Part shown: piece after piece, positions 1 through 7,766 of the stretch
Position numbering within the stretch: the stretch's first letter is position 1
Layout of the letters: every line of letters begins with the position of its first letter
Source of the DNA: CAYGVT01 sp964353355
Lineage (GTDB): Archaea; Thermoplasmatota; DTKX01; GCA-020343715
Assembly: GCA_964353355.1 (NCBI GenBank)
Contig: CAYGVT010000134.1
Location: 1-64,000, forward strand
Reading direction: 5' to 3'
Length of the DNA stretch: 64,000 bases
The notes under the pieces: generated by a model
Database searches by the model: none
Seen by the model: the letters and a program-made list of their open reading frames with translations, nothing else
Told to the model about the DNA's origin: nothing
Made by a program: the position numbers and the translations under genes

Positions 1-113
1 GGGTCCCCTGCGTCAGCGGATCTCCCCCTCACTTCCACCCGAGGTGGATCGGTTCGCCCTCCGCCGGAAATGTTGCGCCCTGCCCTTGCTTGCCAATGCG
101 CGCGGAGGTTCAA
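1..113 (-). other. possible partial leaderless ORF or structured RNA at the left edge
   Basis: Downstream of the minus-strand TATA box at 141-150 the expected transcript start is near 119. A TTG at 113 opens a frame that stays open to the window edge (37 codons, no recognisable family). The same stretch can also fold: CCACC/GGTGG arms enclosed by GGCGGA/TCCGC arms near 31-66, so a non-coding RNA is equally possible. Leaderless TTG starts are used elsewhere in this window, but there is no independent support here. Confidence 0.25.
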
Positions 114-140
114 GTACCCTTCTATTCTCGGGTTTGTTGG

Positions 141-150
141 ATATATAAAG
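141..150 (-). promoter_or_regulatory. strong archaeal TATA box, minus strand
   Basis: Read on the minus strand this is CTTTATATAT preceded by CC, matching the archaeal BRE/TATA consensus. It directs transcription leftwards off the window edge. Bases 151-321 between it and the ATP-cone gene are GC-rich, with a CCTGCC/GGCAGG inverted repeat near 155-170 and a CG-repeat near 297-316; no gene is seen there. Confidence 0.6.
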
Positions 151-321
151 GGTGCCTGCCCTGGGGGCAGGTCGGCGGGCAGGGCAGCGCGGTCACTCTC
201 TCCGGGTCGCGGGGGCGCCCCAAGCAAGCCCGCCGCCCCTCGCGGTCGGGGCGGCGGCGGGGTAGATGCCCGCGGGGGCCGTGCCCCCTTTGCAGCGCGC
301 GCGCGCAGGCGCGCGGCCGGG

Positions 322-786
322 TCACGCCCTCCTGCTGACGACCACTCGGGAGCCCTCCGTCACGCCCAGCGCCTTGAGCTCGCCCTCGCTGAGCTGGATG
401 CCGCGGACGCCCGGCGAGGCGCGCTCCGCCCGCAACCTCCGGGTCCTCCCGGAGTACGCCAGCTCGACGCTCTCGCCCTCGCTCACGCGCAGCGAGCGCA
501 TCGCCTCCTCCGTCATCCTGACCGTTCCCGTCGCTGCCGCGACGGCCTTCCTGGCCACCATGCGCCGCGTGGCGTCGTAGTGGTCGGCCGCCTTGGCGTC
601 GCGCGAGCGCAGCTCCTTGGACGTCGCGGCGCGTATCTCGTCCACGTTCATGCCCTCGCGGGCCTTGACCATGGACACGACCTCCCGGGTCGTGGCCTCG
701 CTCGCGCCCGTCTGGCGCAGCGACCGCTCGAGCTTGGACGCGTCGAAGGGCTCCGTCCTGCCGTCGCGCTTCTTGATGTTCACCAT
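322..786 (-). CDS. ATP-cone domain protein with C-terminal Cdc48-N/AbrB-like barrel
   Basis: The 154-residue protein starts with a typical ATP-cone: a basic VNIKKRDGRTEPFDASKLER opening, then the helical part to about residue 85. ATP-cones bind ATP/dATP and act as allosteric regulators, for example in ribonucleotide reductase and NrdR. Residues about 88-154 contain two similar beta units (SEGESVELAYSG and TEGSRVVVSRR) that resemble the double-psi barrel of Cdc48 N-domains or AbrB-type folds. The ATG at 786 was chosen because GGGAGGTGAAGCAC lies directly upstream; the open frame to 906 has no such site. The combination suggests a nucleotide-responsive regulator; this is inference, and no partner gene is adjacent. 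Confidence 0.7.
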   Translation of the reverse strand: MVNIKKRDGRTEPFDASKLERSLRQTGASEATTREVVSMVKAREGMNVDEIRAATSKELRSRDAKAADHYDATRRMVARKAVAAATGTVRMTEEAMRSLRVSEGESVELAYSGRTRRLRAERASPGVRGIQLSEGELKALGVTEGSRVVVSRRA

Positions 787-1138
787 GTGCTTCACCTCCC
801 TTCGCCCATTGGTACTTCTCGGGCGCCCCACCTCGGCGCTCATGTTGCTGTGGATCGGCGTCATCGACCGGTGCCCATCGGTATGGGGCGACAGCCCCGT
901 CGCCACCAGCCTCCCGGGCCCTGACCGCCCTCTAGGGACCTCGCCCCTATCGAGGGGGCGTCATACTTGGCCGTCCACCTTAATCTAGGTTCGCATGGCG
1001 CGGCGGTCGCCAGCCCTGGACGTGACGCCACCAGGATGGACGTCCAACGGCTCGTCCGGTCACTCCGGGTCGGGCTCGGGGACGAAAGGCTGGGTCATGG
1101 AAGACCCCCTCCTTTGGCATCCTGGTGCTCATCCAGTC
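787..1138. other. intergenic, no gene seen
   Basis: These 352 bases separate the ATP-cone gene from the 3' end of the fic gene. Apart from the Shine-Dalgarno of the ATP-cone gene at 793-800, no convincing TATA box, hairpin-U terminator or conserved small ORF is seen. Confidence 0.5.
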
Positions 1139-2029
1139 TCAGGTGCGGCCGACCATCTCCCAGTGGAGCCCGAGCGCGCGCTCGCTCGTCCTCCACTGGC
1201 CCCCCTCCTTGACGGCGGGCAGCTCTCCATGGCTCGCGCGCAGCGCCAGCTCCCTCGCCGGAAGGGGCCCGCCCCTTGCGAGCTCGCTCACGGGGCGCAG
1301 TGCGTCCTCTCGCGTTCCTACTTGATCGAGCAGCACCAGGAGCGAGCGCCCGAGCGCCCTCCGGACGAAGGCCTCCAGGGGCGCCATGTCGCCCATGTGC
1401 CCTGCGTTGAGCGCGTCCAGGTAGCCATCCCGGTCAGCGGGGAGCACGTCGACGGGCGGCCAGTCATGCTGGATGAGGTGGGCGTTGAGCAGCAGGCGGC
1501 CCGTGCGTCCGTTGCCGTCGGAGAAGGGGTGGACGGACTCGAACCGGTGGTGCGACCACGCGGCGAGCGCGAGCGCGTCCTCGCCCGAGGCCTCCCGCTC
1601 CCCGTGGTCCGCCTCCCAGCCGGCCATGGCGGAGGGGACCTCGGGCCATGCGACGGGCCGGAAGGGTGCCCCCAGGACGATGACATCGACGTCGCGCCAC
1701 TCGCCAGCGTCGGGCATGATGCCGCGGAAGACCTCGCGGTGGAGGTCGCGCGCGAGGGCCCCCCCCACCAGCCCATGGCCAGGACCGAGGAGCGACAGGA
1801 ACGCGCGCTCGTGCTGGACGGTCTCGAGGAGCTCCCACATGGGATGGCCGGGCACGCTCTTCCCTTGGGCCAGTATCTGCTGGACCTGCCCCAGGCCGAG
1901 CGAGTTGCCCTCGATGGCGTTCGAGCCCCAGGTGTTGATGGCGGCGAGGGGCCTCCACACGGTGCCGGGATGTGACTGGAGCTTGCCGTGCGCGAGCAGC
2001 TCCTCGCGCAGCACCTCGAGGATGCTCAT
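1139..2029 (-). CDS. Fic family protein (class II, N-terminal inhibitory helix)
   Basis: A 296-residue Fic-fold protein. The catalytic motif HPFSDGNGRTGR is intact at about residues 167-178: the His deprotonates the target hydroxyl and the Asp/Asn/Arg residues hold Mg-ATP. Fic proteins usually transfer AMP to Ser/Thr/Tyr of target proteins. The sequence SNAIEG at residues 36-41 fits the (S/T)xxxE(G/N) inhibitory motif placed N-terminally in class II Fic proteins, so activity is probably self-repressed. The ATG at 2029 begins SILEVLREEL and lies about 26 nt after a minus-strand TATA box, so the mRNA is probably leaderless. It stands alone, with no antitoxin-like neighbour. The target is unknown. 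Confidence 0.88.
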   Translation of the reverse strand: MSILEVLREELLAHGKLQSHPGTVWRPLAAINTWGSNAIEGNSLGLGQVQQILAQGKSVPGHPMWELLETVQHERAFLSLLGPGHGLVGGALARDLHREVFRGIMPDAGEWRDVDVIVLGAPFRPVAWPEVPSAMAGWEADHGEREASGEDALALAAWSHHRFESVHPFSDGNGRTGRLLLNAHLIQHDWPPVDVLPADRDGYLDALNAGHMGDMAPLEAFVRRALGRSLLVLLDQVGTREDALRPVSELARGGPLPARELALRASHGELPAVKEGGQWRTSERALGLHWEMVGRT

Positions 2030-2050
2030 GGGAACTGGATGGCTCGGGGT

Positions 2051-2058
2051 GTATAAAT
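2051..2058 (-). promoter_or_regulatory. TATA box of the fic gene
   Basis: Minus-strand ATTTATAC centred about 26 nt before the ATG at 2029, the spacing expected for a leaderless archaeal transcript. Confidence 0.6.
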
Positions 2059-2349
2059 GGGTCGATGGCGGGGGCATGCGAGCGCGGGCCGCCATCGCGG
2101 GGGGGTCACCGGCGACGATGGAGGTGTGGCCTGACCGCCCACGGGGTCGAGCCAATCATCGTCAGGCGGGCTTTCGCGCAGGACGTCCGGTGCGGGCTCC
2201 TGTGATGGGAGATCCATAGGACATCCCGTGTGGATGGGACCTCCGGTTCGGATTGCAATGATGGAGCGGCCATGCATCTGACGGCTGACCATTTGCGAGA
2301 GATGGGCATCGCCCTCCTCGCATGGACCGGTGCCCCCGGCCCAGATGCC

Positions 2350-2796
2350 CTAGCATCCCTCGCGGAAGTCCCTTCGGCCCTCGGTGAGGTCCCTCTTGAC
2401 CCTGTCGTAGAACGGTCGGGCATCGGACGCCTGCGAGGCGGCCTTGGCATCGTCCCTCGCGTCCAGCCTCTTGAGGTTGAAGGTGATGTAGCTTGGCGGC
2501 GTGTCATCCTCCTGGGGCTCCACTTGGAGGGTGAGGCCGACATGCGCATCGTCGTTCAGGACGAGGGGGGCCGTCGGGTCGATGGTCTTTATGAACCTGG
2601 CGTACAGCCCGAAGGCGCAATCCTCCGAGCACATCGCCGTCTGGACCTCCTCGTCCGAGCCCTGCATGATCTCCGTCGAGTGGGACTCGGAAGCCTCATA
2701 TGCGGCGCACTTCCCGCACACCTGGCCCCCGCACGTGGGGCAGACACTCGCCGTGTTCAGGAAGCCCACCTTCGCACCACAACGAGGACAGTCCAT
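2350..2796 (-). CDS. small zinc-ribbon protein of unknown function
   Basis: A 148-residue protein. Its first 30 residues hold four CxxC pairs (CPRC, CPTC, CGKC and later MCSEDC), the pattern of one or two zinc ribbons. The rest is mixed alpha/beta with an acidic middle (VEPQEDDTPP) and a charged C-terminal helix. No family beyond zinc ribbon is recognised. The ATG at 2796 has GGGGGAAT upstream. The 194 bases between it and the fic gene carry nothing recognisable. A role in nucleic-acid or protein binding is only a guess from the zinc ribbon. Confidence 0.65.
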   Translation of the reverse strand: MDCPRCGAKVGFLNTASVCPTCGGQVCGKCAAYEASESHSTEIMQGSDEEVQTAMCSEDCAFGLYARFIKTIDPTAPLVLNDDAHVGLTLQVEPQEDDTPPSYITFNLKRLDARDDAKAASQASDARPFYDRVKRDLTEGRRDFREGC

Positions 2797-2881
2797 CGGG
2801 ATTCCCCCTTTGTCACAATAGAGGGGCCCGGGTAGTTCAACCCTTCGGTGCGATGTGCACCCCGGTCGGTCGCGTGCCAGC

Positions 2882-3157
2882 TCACCCGGGCCGGTAGTGC
2901 TTCCTCACGGGCTGCCGGACCTTCCAGGTGCAGTCGAGGCCCTCGGGGAACGTCACGAGGTCCCCGGGCCCGAACTCGACCGGCTCGCCCCCGCCCCTGG
3001 GCTCCACGCGGACGCGGCTCTCGAGGATGTAGCACGTCTCGCGCTCGTCGTAGTGCCACTCGAACTCCGGGACCTCCTTCTCCCAGATGGGCCAGCCATT
3101 GATGCCCATGCGCTCGAGGTCCTCCCGCCTGGGCCTCTCCTTCCTGATGCCATCCAT
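2882..3157 (-). CDS. cupin domain protein
   Basis: A 91-residue single cupin barrel, apparently of the cupin_3/EutQ-like type. The core runs EFEWHYDERETCYILE, then GDLVTFPEGLDCTWKV, matching the W(x)YxxxETxYIL and PGDxVxFPxG(x)xxxW signatures. Such proteins bind a metal or small polar ligand; the substrate cannot be read from sequence. The start at 3157 (MDGIRKERP) was chosen because GAGGAGG lies about 7-10 nt upstream; upstream in-frame codons do not look like cupin sequence. Confidence 0.75.
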   Translation of the reverse strand: MDGIRKERPRREDLERMGINGWPIWEKEVPEFEWHYDERETCYILESRVRVEPRGGGEPVEFGPGDLVTFPEGLDCTWKVRQPVRKHYRPG

Positions 3158-3277
3158 CGTCCGGCCTCCTCTCGGGAATCGGGCGCGCCGGTACAAGCCC
3201 TTGCGGTGCGCGAATCGCGAGATGTACATGAGAGGAGCGGTGGGCGACGCGATGGCGGCTCGAGCGGGCCTCCCCGT

Positions 3278-3796
3278 TCACCTTCTCTTGAGCTCCTCGA
3301 GCAGCGCCTTGTTGACCTCTGCGATGGAGAGGAGCGCCTCCTCCATCCTAGCGCACATGTTGAAGGGCATCGGGGAGCCCATCATCATGGGGCGAGGGCG
3401 GTCGACCCGTGCCTCACCGGCCGATGGCCCGGCCCCCTCCTCGCGGGAGCGCGCCTCGTCCATCAGCTCCTCGCGGATGCTCCCGCCCCCGGCGGGCGCC
3501 GCGCCGCTCGGCCCGCCTCCCGCCGCACCACCGCCCATCATGCCCCCCGTCATGCCCCCCGTCATGCCGCCCATCATGCCGCCCATCATCGTCATCATCA
3601 TCTGGGGCATCATCGCTGCCATGTCCACGCCCTGCATCATCTTCGGCATCATCTTGACCATGAGAGATTGCCTCTCCTCGGGGGTGAAGTCCTCGAAGAA
3701 CTTCTCCATCATCTTGTCCATCATCTCGGCCTTCTCCTCCTTGCTCATGTTGTCCATCATGCGGTCCATCATCTTGTCCTTGAACGCCATCTCCAT
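3278..3796 (-). CDS. Met/Gly-rich protein coupled to a ribbon-helix-helix gene
   Basis: A 172-residue protein. Residues 1-60 are helical and Met-rich (KDKMMDRMMDNMSKEE and similar), residues 60-105 contain runs such as MMGGMMGGMTGGMTGGMMGG, and a more ordinary helix ends the protein. Its ATG overlaps the stop of the upstream RHH gene as ATGA, so the two are translationally coupled. Methionine-rich surfaces bind Cu(I)/Ag(I) in copper-handling proteins and hydrophobic helices in SRP54 M domains; which applies here is unknown. There is no signal peptide or membrane segment, so it is probably cytosolic. Confidence 0.65.
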   Translation of the reverse strand: MEMAFKDKMMDRMMDNMSKEEKAEMMDKMMEKFFEDFTPEERQSLMVKMMPKMMQGVDMAAMMPQMMMTMMGGMMGGMTGGMTGGMMGGGAAGGGPSGAAPAGGGSIREELMDEARSREEGAGPSAGEARVDRPRPMMMGSPMPFNMCARMEEALLSIAEVNKALLEELKRR

Positions 3797-4116
3797 CACT
3801 CCTTCCCCTTGGCCCTGTCGTCGGGCCCTTCCTCCCACATCGAGCGCATCATCATCCTCATCCGGGGGTTCATCCTCATCCCCATCATGGGCCCCATGGG
3901 CATGAAGCCGCGCGCGGCCTCCATGTCGCCCCAGTCGAGGCGGAACCGCTTGACGGCGTCGCGGACGATCTCGGTGATGTTGGTGTACTCGCCCTCCTTG
4001 ATGAGACGCTGCATGAACTCGTAGTCCTTCTGGGGGAACCGGATGGTGGCCCTGAACTCGATGCCCGCGTCGGGGGCGGGGCCCTTGTCCTGGCCCGTCT
4101 CGTCCTTCTCTGTCAT
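3796..4116 (-). CDS. ribbon-helix-helix (CopG/Arc-like) DNA-binding protein with Met-rich tail
   Basis: About 106 residues. Residues 18-58 (IEFRATIRFPQKDYEFMQRL, then a second helix with NITEIVRDAVKRF) fit the RHH fold: a DNA-contacting beta strand, then two helices. The tail (about residues 68-97) is packed with methionine (FMPMGPMMGMRMNPRMRMMM), like the protein encoded next. The ATG at 4116 is preceded by ACAGGTG, and an A/T-rich ATAAATAATATG element lies about 34 nt upstream. Its stop overlaps the start of the Met-rich gene. It probably autoregulates this two-gene operon; a metal ligand for the Met tail is speculation. Confidence 0.8.
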   Translation of the reverse strand: MTEKDETGQDKGPAPDAGIEFRATIRFPQKDYEFMQRLIKEGEYTNITEIVRDAVKRFRLDWGDMEAARGFMPMGPMMGMRMNPRMRMMMRSMWEEGPDDRAKGKE

Positions 4117-4386
4117 CACCTGTCACCAAATAGTATACCCTTGTCATATTATTTATACCTATCGTCATCCGTTGTCCTGTACTTACTGGTGTTCAGGGAA
4201 CTGGCCAAAGGTACCCCTGGGTGGAGCATACGGACAGGGCTTCCGGAATGGGCCCTTTGTCCGGGATGAGCTGCCCTGGCGTGAGGCGGGGGGGTCCCCT
4301 GCCAAGAGGCCTGATGGGCGGCTGGGCGCCTCACATCACAGCTTGAGCACGACCGTGAGCAAGCCCACGGGGTGGCAATCTCGCGG

Positions 4387-7300
4387 TCACCTTGACCGCG
4401 CCCTGCGCTTGGTGCGTAGGATGACGAGTGCCACGGCCGCGCATCCGATGGCGATGGCGGCGAGGAGGAGGCCATCCAGGAGCCGCGAGCCCTGCGGACC
4501 TACAGACCGCTCGAGCTCGAACTCGACCGAGGCACTTCCCGCGTTAGAGGCCGGGTCGATGACCTCGATCTCTACCTTATGCCTCCCGAAGCCATCGAGC
4601 TCGAGGTCGAACTCGCGATGGGAGGCGTTCCCCAGGACGGTCCAACCCCCGCCGTCGACCCGGTGGGCCACGCGGGCAGCGCCCGTCCCGTCCTCGACGG
4701 TGAACCGCACGTGCACGACGAGGTCTGTCTGCACGATGACGGCCCCCTCTCCAGGGTCGACGACCCTCACATTCGGGGCGGTGCGGTCGATTGTGAACGG
4801 CCAGGAGCTGACGTCCGTCACGAGGCCGGCCGCGTCCCTCGCGCGGGCACGGACCCAGTGCGCACCATCGGGGACGGCCGGGGGCATCCCGACACGGAGC
4901 GGGGCGTCGCATCCGCGCCAGGGCCCATCCAACGGGGGCTCCTCGTCGACCGAGAGCTGGACCTCGACGCCCCCGTAGGGGTCCTGCCAACCGACCGAGA
5001 CGAGGAGGTCCCCAGACCCGTTCACGACGGCCCCTCCGACGAATGTCAGGTCCAGTACGGGGGGGATAGTGGCGTAGTGCACCGTTGCGCATGCCTCGAC
5101 GGAGTTGCCCGCGGCATCTGCGACCATGACGAAGACCTCGTGGTCGCCCTCTCGCTCGGGCACGACCCAGTCGAACAGGGCCTCGAATGGCCTTGGTTGG
5201 GACAGGTCGAAGCGGCCGTCCCCGCAGACGCGCATGACCCCAGGCGGGCTGGCATCGTCATACCCAAGCTCGACCGAGATGGTGCCATCGAGCGTGTACC
5301 TCGAGCCACCGTCGAGCGTGATGTTGATGGCGGGTGGTGTGGTGTCCAGGACGATGGAATCACTGACGGGCAGCGAGGTGATGCCTCTGAAGTCGAGGAA
5401 ACGTACGTGGATGCTGACCGTGCGGTCACCAGGCGGGAGGATGACCATGCGCTCGGGCGCGACCGCCTCCCACTCCATCCCCAGGAAGTCCGGGTCCAGC
5501 GACAGCTGCATCCGGGTCGCCCTGAGCTCACGGGGGACGCCGATGGCAAGGTGCACGATGGTCCGGTTCGTCGCCTCGGCCCCGTCCTCGATGAGCACGC
5601 TGCCGGACGGCTTCGGGATGTAGAGCTCGATGGAATCGTTGAGCACCTGGGCGTTGCCGGCCATGTCGGTCAGGCGCATGTGGACGGTCCTGACGCCGTC
5701 ATCGCCCCCCGCGAGCGTCCAACCGTCGATGGACGTCGTTCCCAGGGGAACGATCGAGGGATCCGTGAATGCCCCGTCGTTCGATAGCTCGACGAGCGCG
5801 ACACCGGTCTCGTCGGAGTGCTCTAGGTCCAATCGGACGCTGCGCTCGTCGGTGCATGGCTCGCCCCCGTTCACCGAAATGTGGCCTTGCGGTGGGTAGG
5901 GGTCGAAGTAGACCGTTGCGTTGACGGGGGCCGAGACGAGTCCGTGGGAATCGATGAACCTGACGTAGATGAGATTGGGCCCGAACCCGCCCTGGACCCG
6001 CCATGCGAGACGCTCAGCGTACGGGAACGCGCTGGCGCCCCGGAAGTCAGGGTAGTCGCAGACCTCGACGGTGACCACTCCGTACTTGTCCGTCGCATTG
6101 AGCAGGAGCGTGACGTTCACGTCGTTCGTGTAGGGGCGGTCGGAGAGCACCTTCGCCGTCCCTACCGGCGGGGTCGTGTCGAGCAGGAGGTCGATGACCG
6201 TGGTGCTCGTCCCACCGTCAGTGTCGGTGACGCGGGCCTCGACACTGTTCCAGTCCTCACGGAGGGCGACGGTCGCCTCCCACTGGTTAAGCCCTGTGGC
6301 CTGGTTCCATTCCCCCCCGTTGCAGCGCACATCCACCCGGGTCAGCGGGTGTTTGAAGCCGAGGGTCAGGTTGCGCAGGTCGACGTACGCGTCCTCGTCG
6401 CGCACACCGACCATCGACACTCGGAACCTGGACTGTAGGTACCGCCCCTCGACCGCGGTGGAGGGTGTCCCGCCTGCCACGGAAGTCCATTCCGTCCAGG
6501 TCGTGTTGTCCAGGGACGAGCGCACCTCCGACCTGACGGCCGTCTCAGAGGGATGGTCGGATTCCCAGCGGGCCGAGGCCCGATCGATATGGACGATGCT
6601 GCCCATGTCCACGGTTCGTGAGGCCCAGGTCCCTGCGAACGTCCAAACGTCGGCGTAATCGACGGTGAGCCCGTAGTACTGTGGTGCCCCAGAGTCGCAG
6701 TTGCCGAACCAGAAGGATGGCCGCGCCTCGGCCCCCTCGTAGCGCCCGAGCTCCACCCAGTCCCGATATACCGTGTAGCGGCCGTCATCGGGCGACCAGT
6801 CCAGGTAGTAATTGTGCCATTGCAGGTTCGACGACTCGTTGAGCACTGCCTCCCCGTCCGCGAGCACCTTGTAACCATAGGGGTTGGGTGTTATGGTCCG
6901 CTGGTAGACGGCCATGAGGCTCGATGCGAGGTCGGGATCCTGGTCGGAGATCCCTCCGCCGTCTCCACCGGGCCCGAGGTACCTCAGCCGGAGCCGGAAC
7001 CCGGCCGTCCAATCCGAGCCCGTGGGGGTGTGTCCCCCGTTGGACCTGACCAGCGGGAACCTGAAGGAATCGTTGTCCAGCAAGAGACATCCGTCCTTCA
7101 CTGCTATGGACCCGCGGTCCCTGACCTTCGTCCAATTGGATGTGTTGAGCGCGGTCCCCCCGAAATCCTCGATGAACCTGAGCTTGGGACTGAACCGGAG
7201 GACCTCGCCAGCAAGCTCGATGTCACGGCCGGACCCCGGTCCGATCTCGGTGACGTCCAGGACGAGGTCCTGGGGGCATGTCGTCGCGTTCCCCCTGACG

Positions 7301-7455
7301 GTCACGTTCTCGTCGGTGAACCAGGACCCGTCCTCCGGTCCTGTGAAGGCAATCCCCGGTCCCTGCGCGGCCGTACCAGTTCCGAATCCCAGCGACGCCA
7401 ACGAGAGCGCGGTGACGAGGAGGGCCGCGAAACGGGCATTCGCGAATCCTCTCAA
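4387..7455 (-). CDS. large secreted Ig-like surface protein, C-terminally membrane-anchored
   Basis: About 1022 residues. A signal peptide (residues 1-29, hydrophobic core FAALLVTALSLASLGFG) is followed by an Ig-like segment, a concanavalin/LamG-like region (about 75-270, with many aromatic and Asn-Xaa-Thr sites), and several bacterial-Ig/fn3-like units that share the phrase DTTPP...I(S/T)LDGG. The C-terminus is one hydrophobic helix (LLDGLLLAAIAIGCAAVALV) followed by RTKRRARSR, which would leave the protein on the outer face. TTG at 7455 was chosen because it starts just before the signal peptide with GGGAAGGGGTCAGG upstream and a TATA-like ATTATATC about 45 nt upstream. The open frame to 7533 also begins with TTG. 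Probably structural or adhesive; no catalytic motif is seen. Confidence 0.8.
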   Translation of the reverse strand: MRGFANARFAALLVTALSLASLGFGTGTAAQGPGIAFTGPEDGSWFTDENVTVRGNATTCPQDLVLDVTEIGPGSGRDIELAGEVLRFSPKLRFIEDFGGTALNTSNWTKVRDRGSIAVKDGCLLLDNDSFRFPLVRSNGGHTPTGSDWTAGFRLRLRYLGPGGDGGGISDQDPDLASSLMAVYQRTITPNPYGYKVLADGEAVLNESSNLQWHNYYLDWSPDDGRYTVYRDWVELGRYEGAEARPSFWFGNCDSGAPQYYGLTVDYADVWTFAGTWASRTVDMGSIVHIDRASARWESDHPSETAVRSEVRSSLDNTTWTEWTSVAGGTPSTAVEGRYLQSRFRVSMVGVRDEDAYVDLRNLTLGFKHPLTRVDVRCNGGEWNQATGLNQWEATVALREDWNSVEARVTDTDGGTSTTVIDLLLDTTPPVGTAKVLSDRPYTNDVNVTLLLNATDKYGVVTVEVCDYPDFRGASAFPYAERLAWRVQGGFGPNLIYVRFIDSHGLVSAPVNATVYFDPYPPQGHISVNGGEPCTDERSVRLDLEHSDETGVALVELSNDGAFTDPSIVPLGTTSIDGWTLAGGDDGVRTVHMRLTDMAGNAQVLNDSIELYIPKPSGSVLIEDGAEATNRTIVHLAIGVPRELRATRMQLSLDPDFLGMEWEAVAPERMVILPPGDRTVSIHVRFLDFRGITSLPVSDSIVLDTTPPAINITLDGGSRYTLDGTISVELGYDDASPPGVMRVCGDGRFDLSQPRPFEALFDWVVPEREGDHEVFVMVADAAGNSVEACATVHYATIPPVLDLTFVGGAVVNGSGDLLVSVGWQDPYGGVEVQLSVDEEPPLDGPWRGCDAPLRVGMPPAVPDGAHWVRARARDAAGLVTDVSSWPFTIDRTAPNVRVVDPGEGAVIVQTDLVVHVRFTVEDGTGAARVAHRVDGGGWTVLGNASHREFDLELDGFGRHKVEIEVIDPASNAGSASVEFELERSVGPQGSRLLDGLLLAAIAIGCAAVALVILRTKRRARSR

Positions 7456-7766
7456 CCTGACCCCTTCCCTGAGGTACCGGGAGGTCAGCGCTTGAGATAT
7501 AATGGTTTTGGTACGCTTTTTAAAACGGGGCAAGGGACTCCGGGTCCGTCATGGGCCTTGTGACCGGTCCTCCTTTTCGAGGGTCTGGTCAATGCAAATT
7601 CCCCTGGGCCGACGAACGAGAGATGGCCCCTGCCATCCGTCATCTGTTATGAACTCCCAATTATAGTAGGATGGAGATCCCCACTGGGGTGGACGTCCAT
7701 CGCGAGGCAGAGCGGCTCACTTCGCTGGCAGGTGCGGGAGGAAGTACCATCCTCCACCCCGAGAGC
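7456..7766. other. intergenic with promoter of the Ig-like surface gene
   Basis: Holds the minus-strand ATTATATC element at about 7496-7505 for the gene ending at 4387. The remaining 230 bases before the DOMON gene's stop are less GC-rich than average, with no convincing gene or terminator. Confidence 0.45.
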
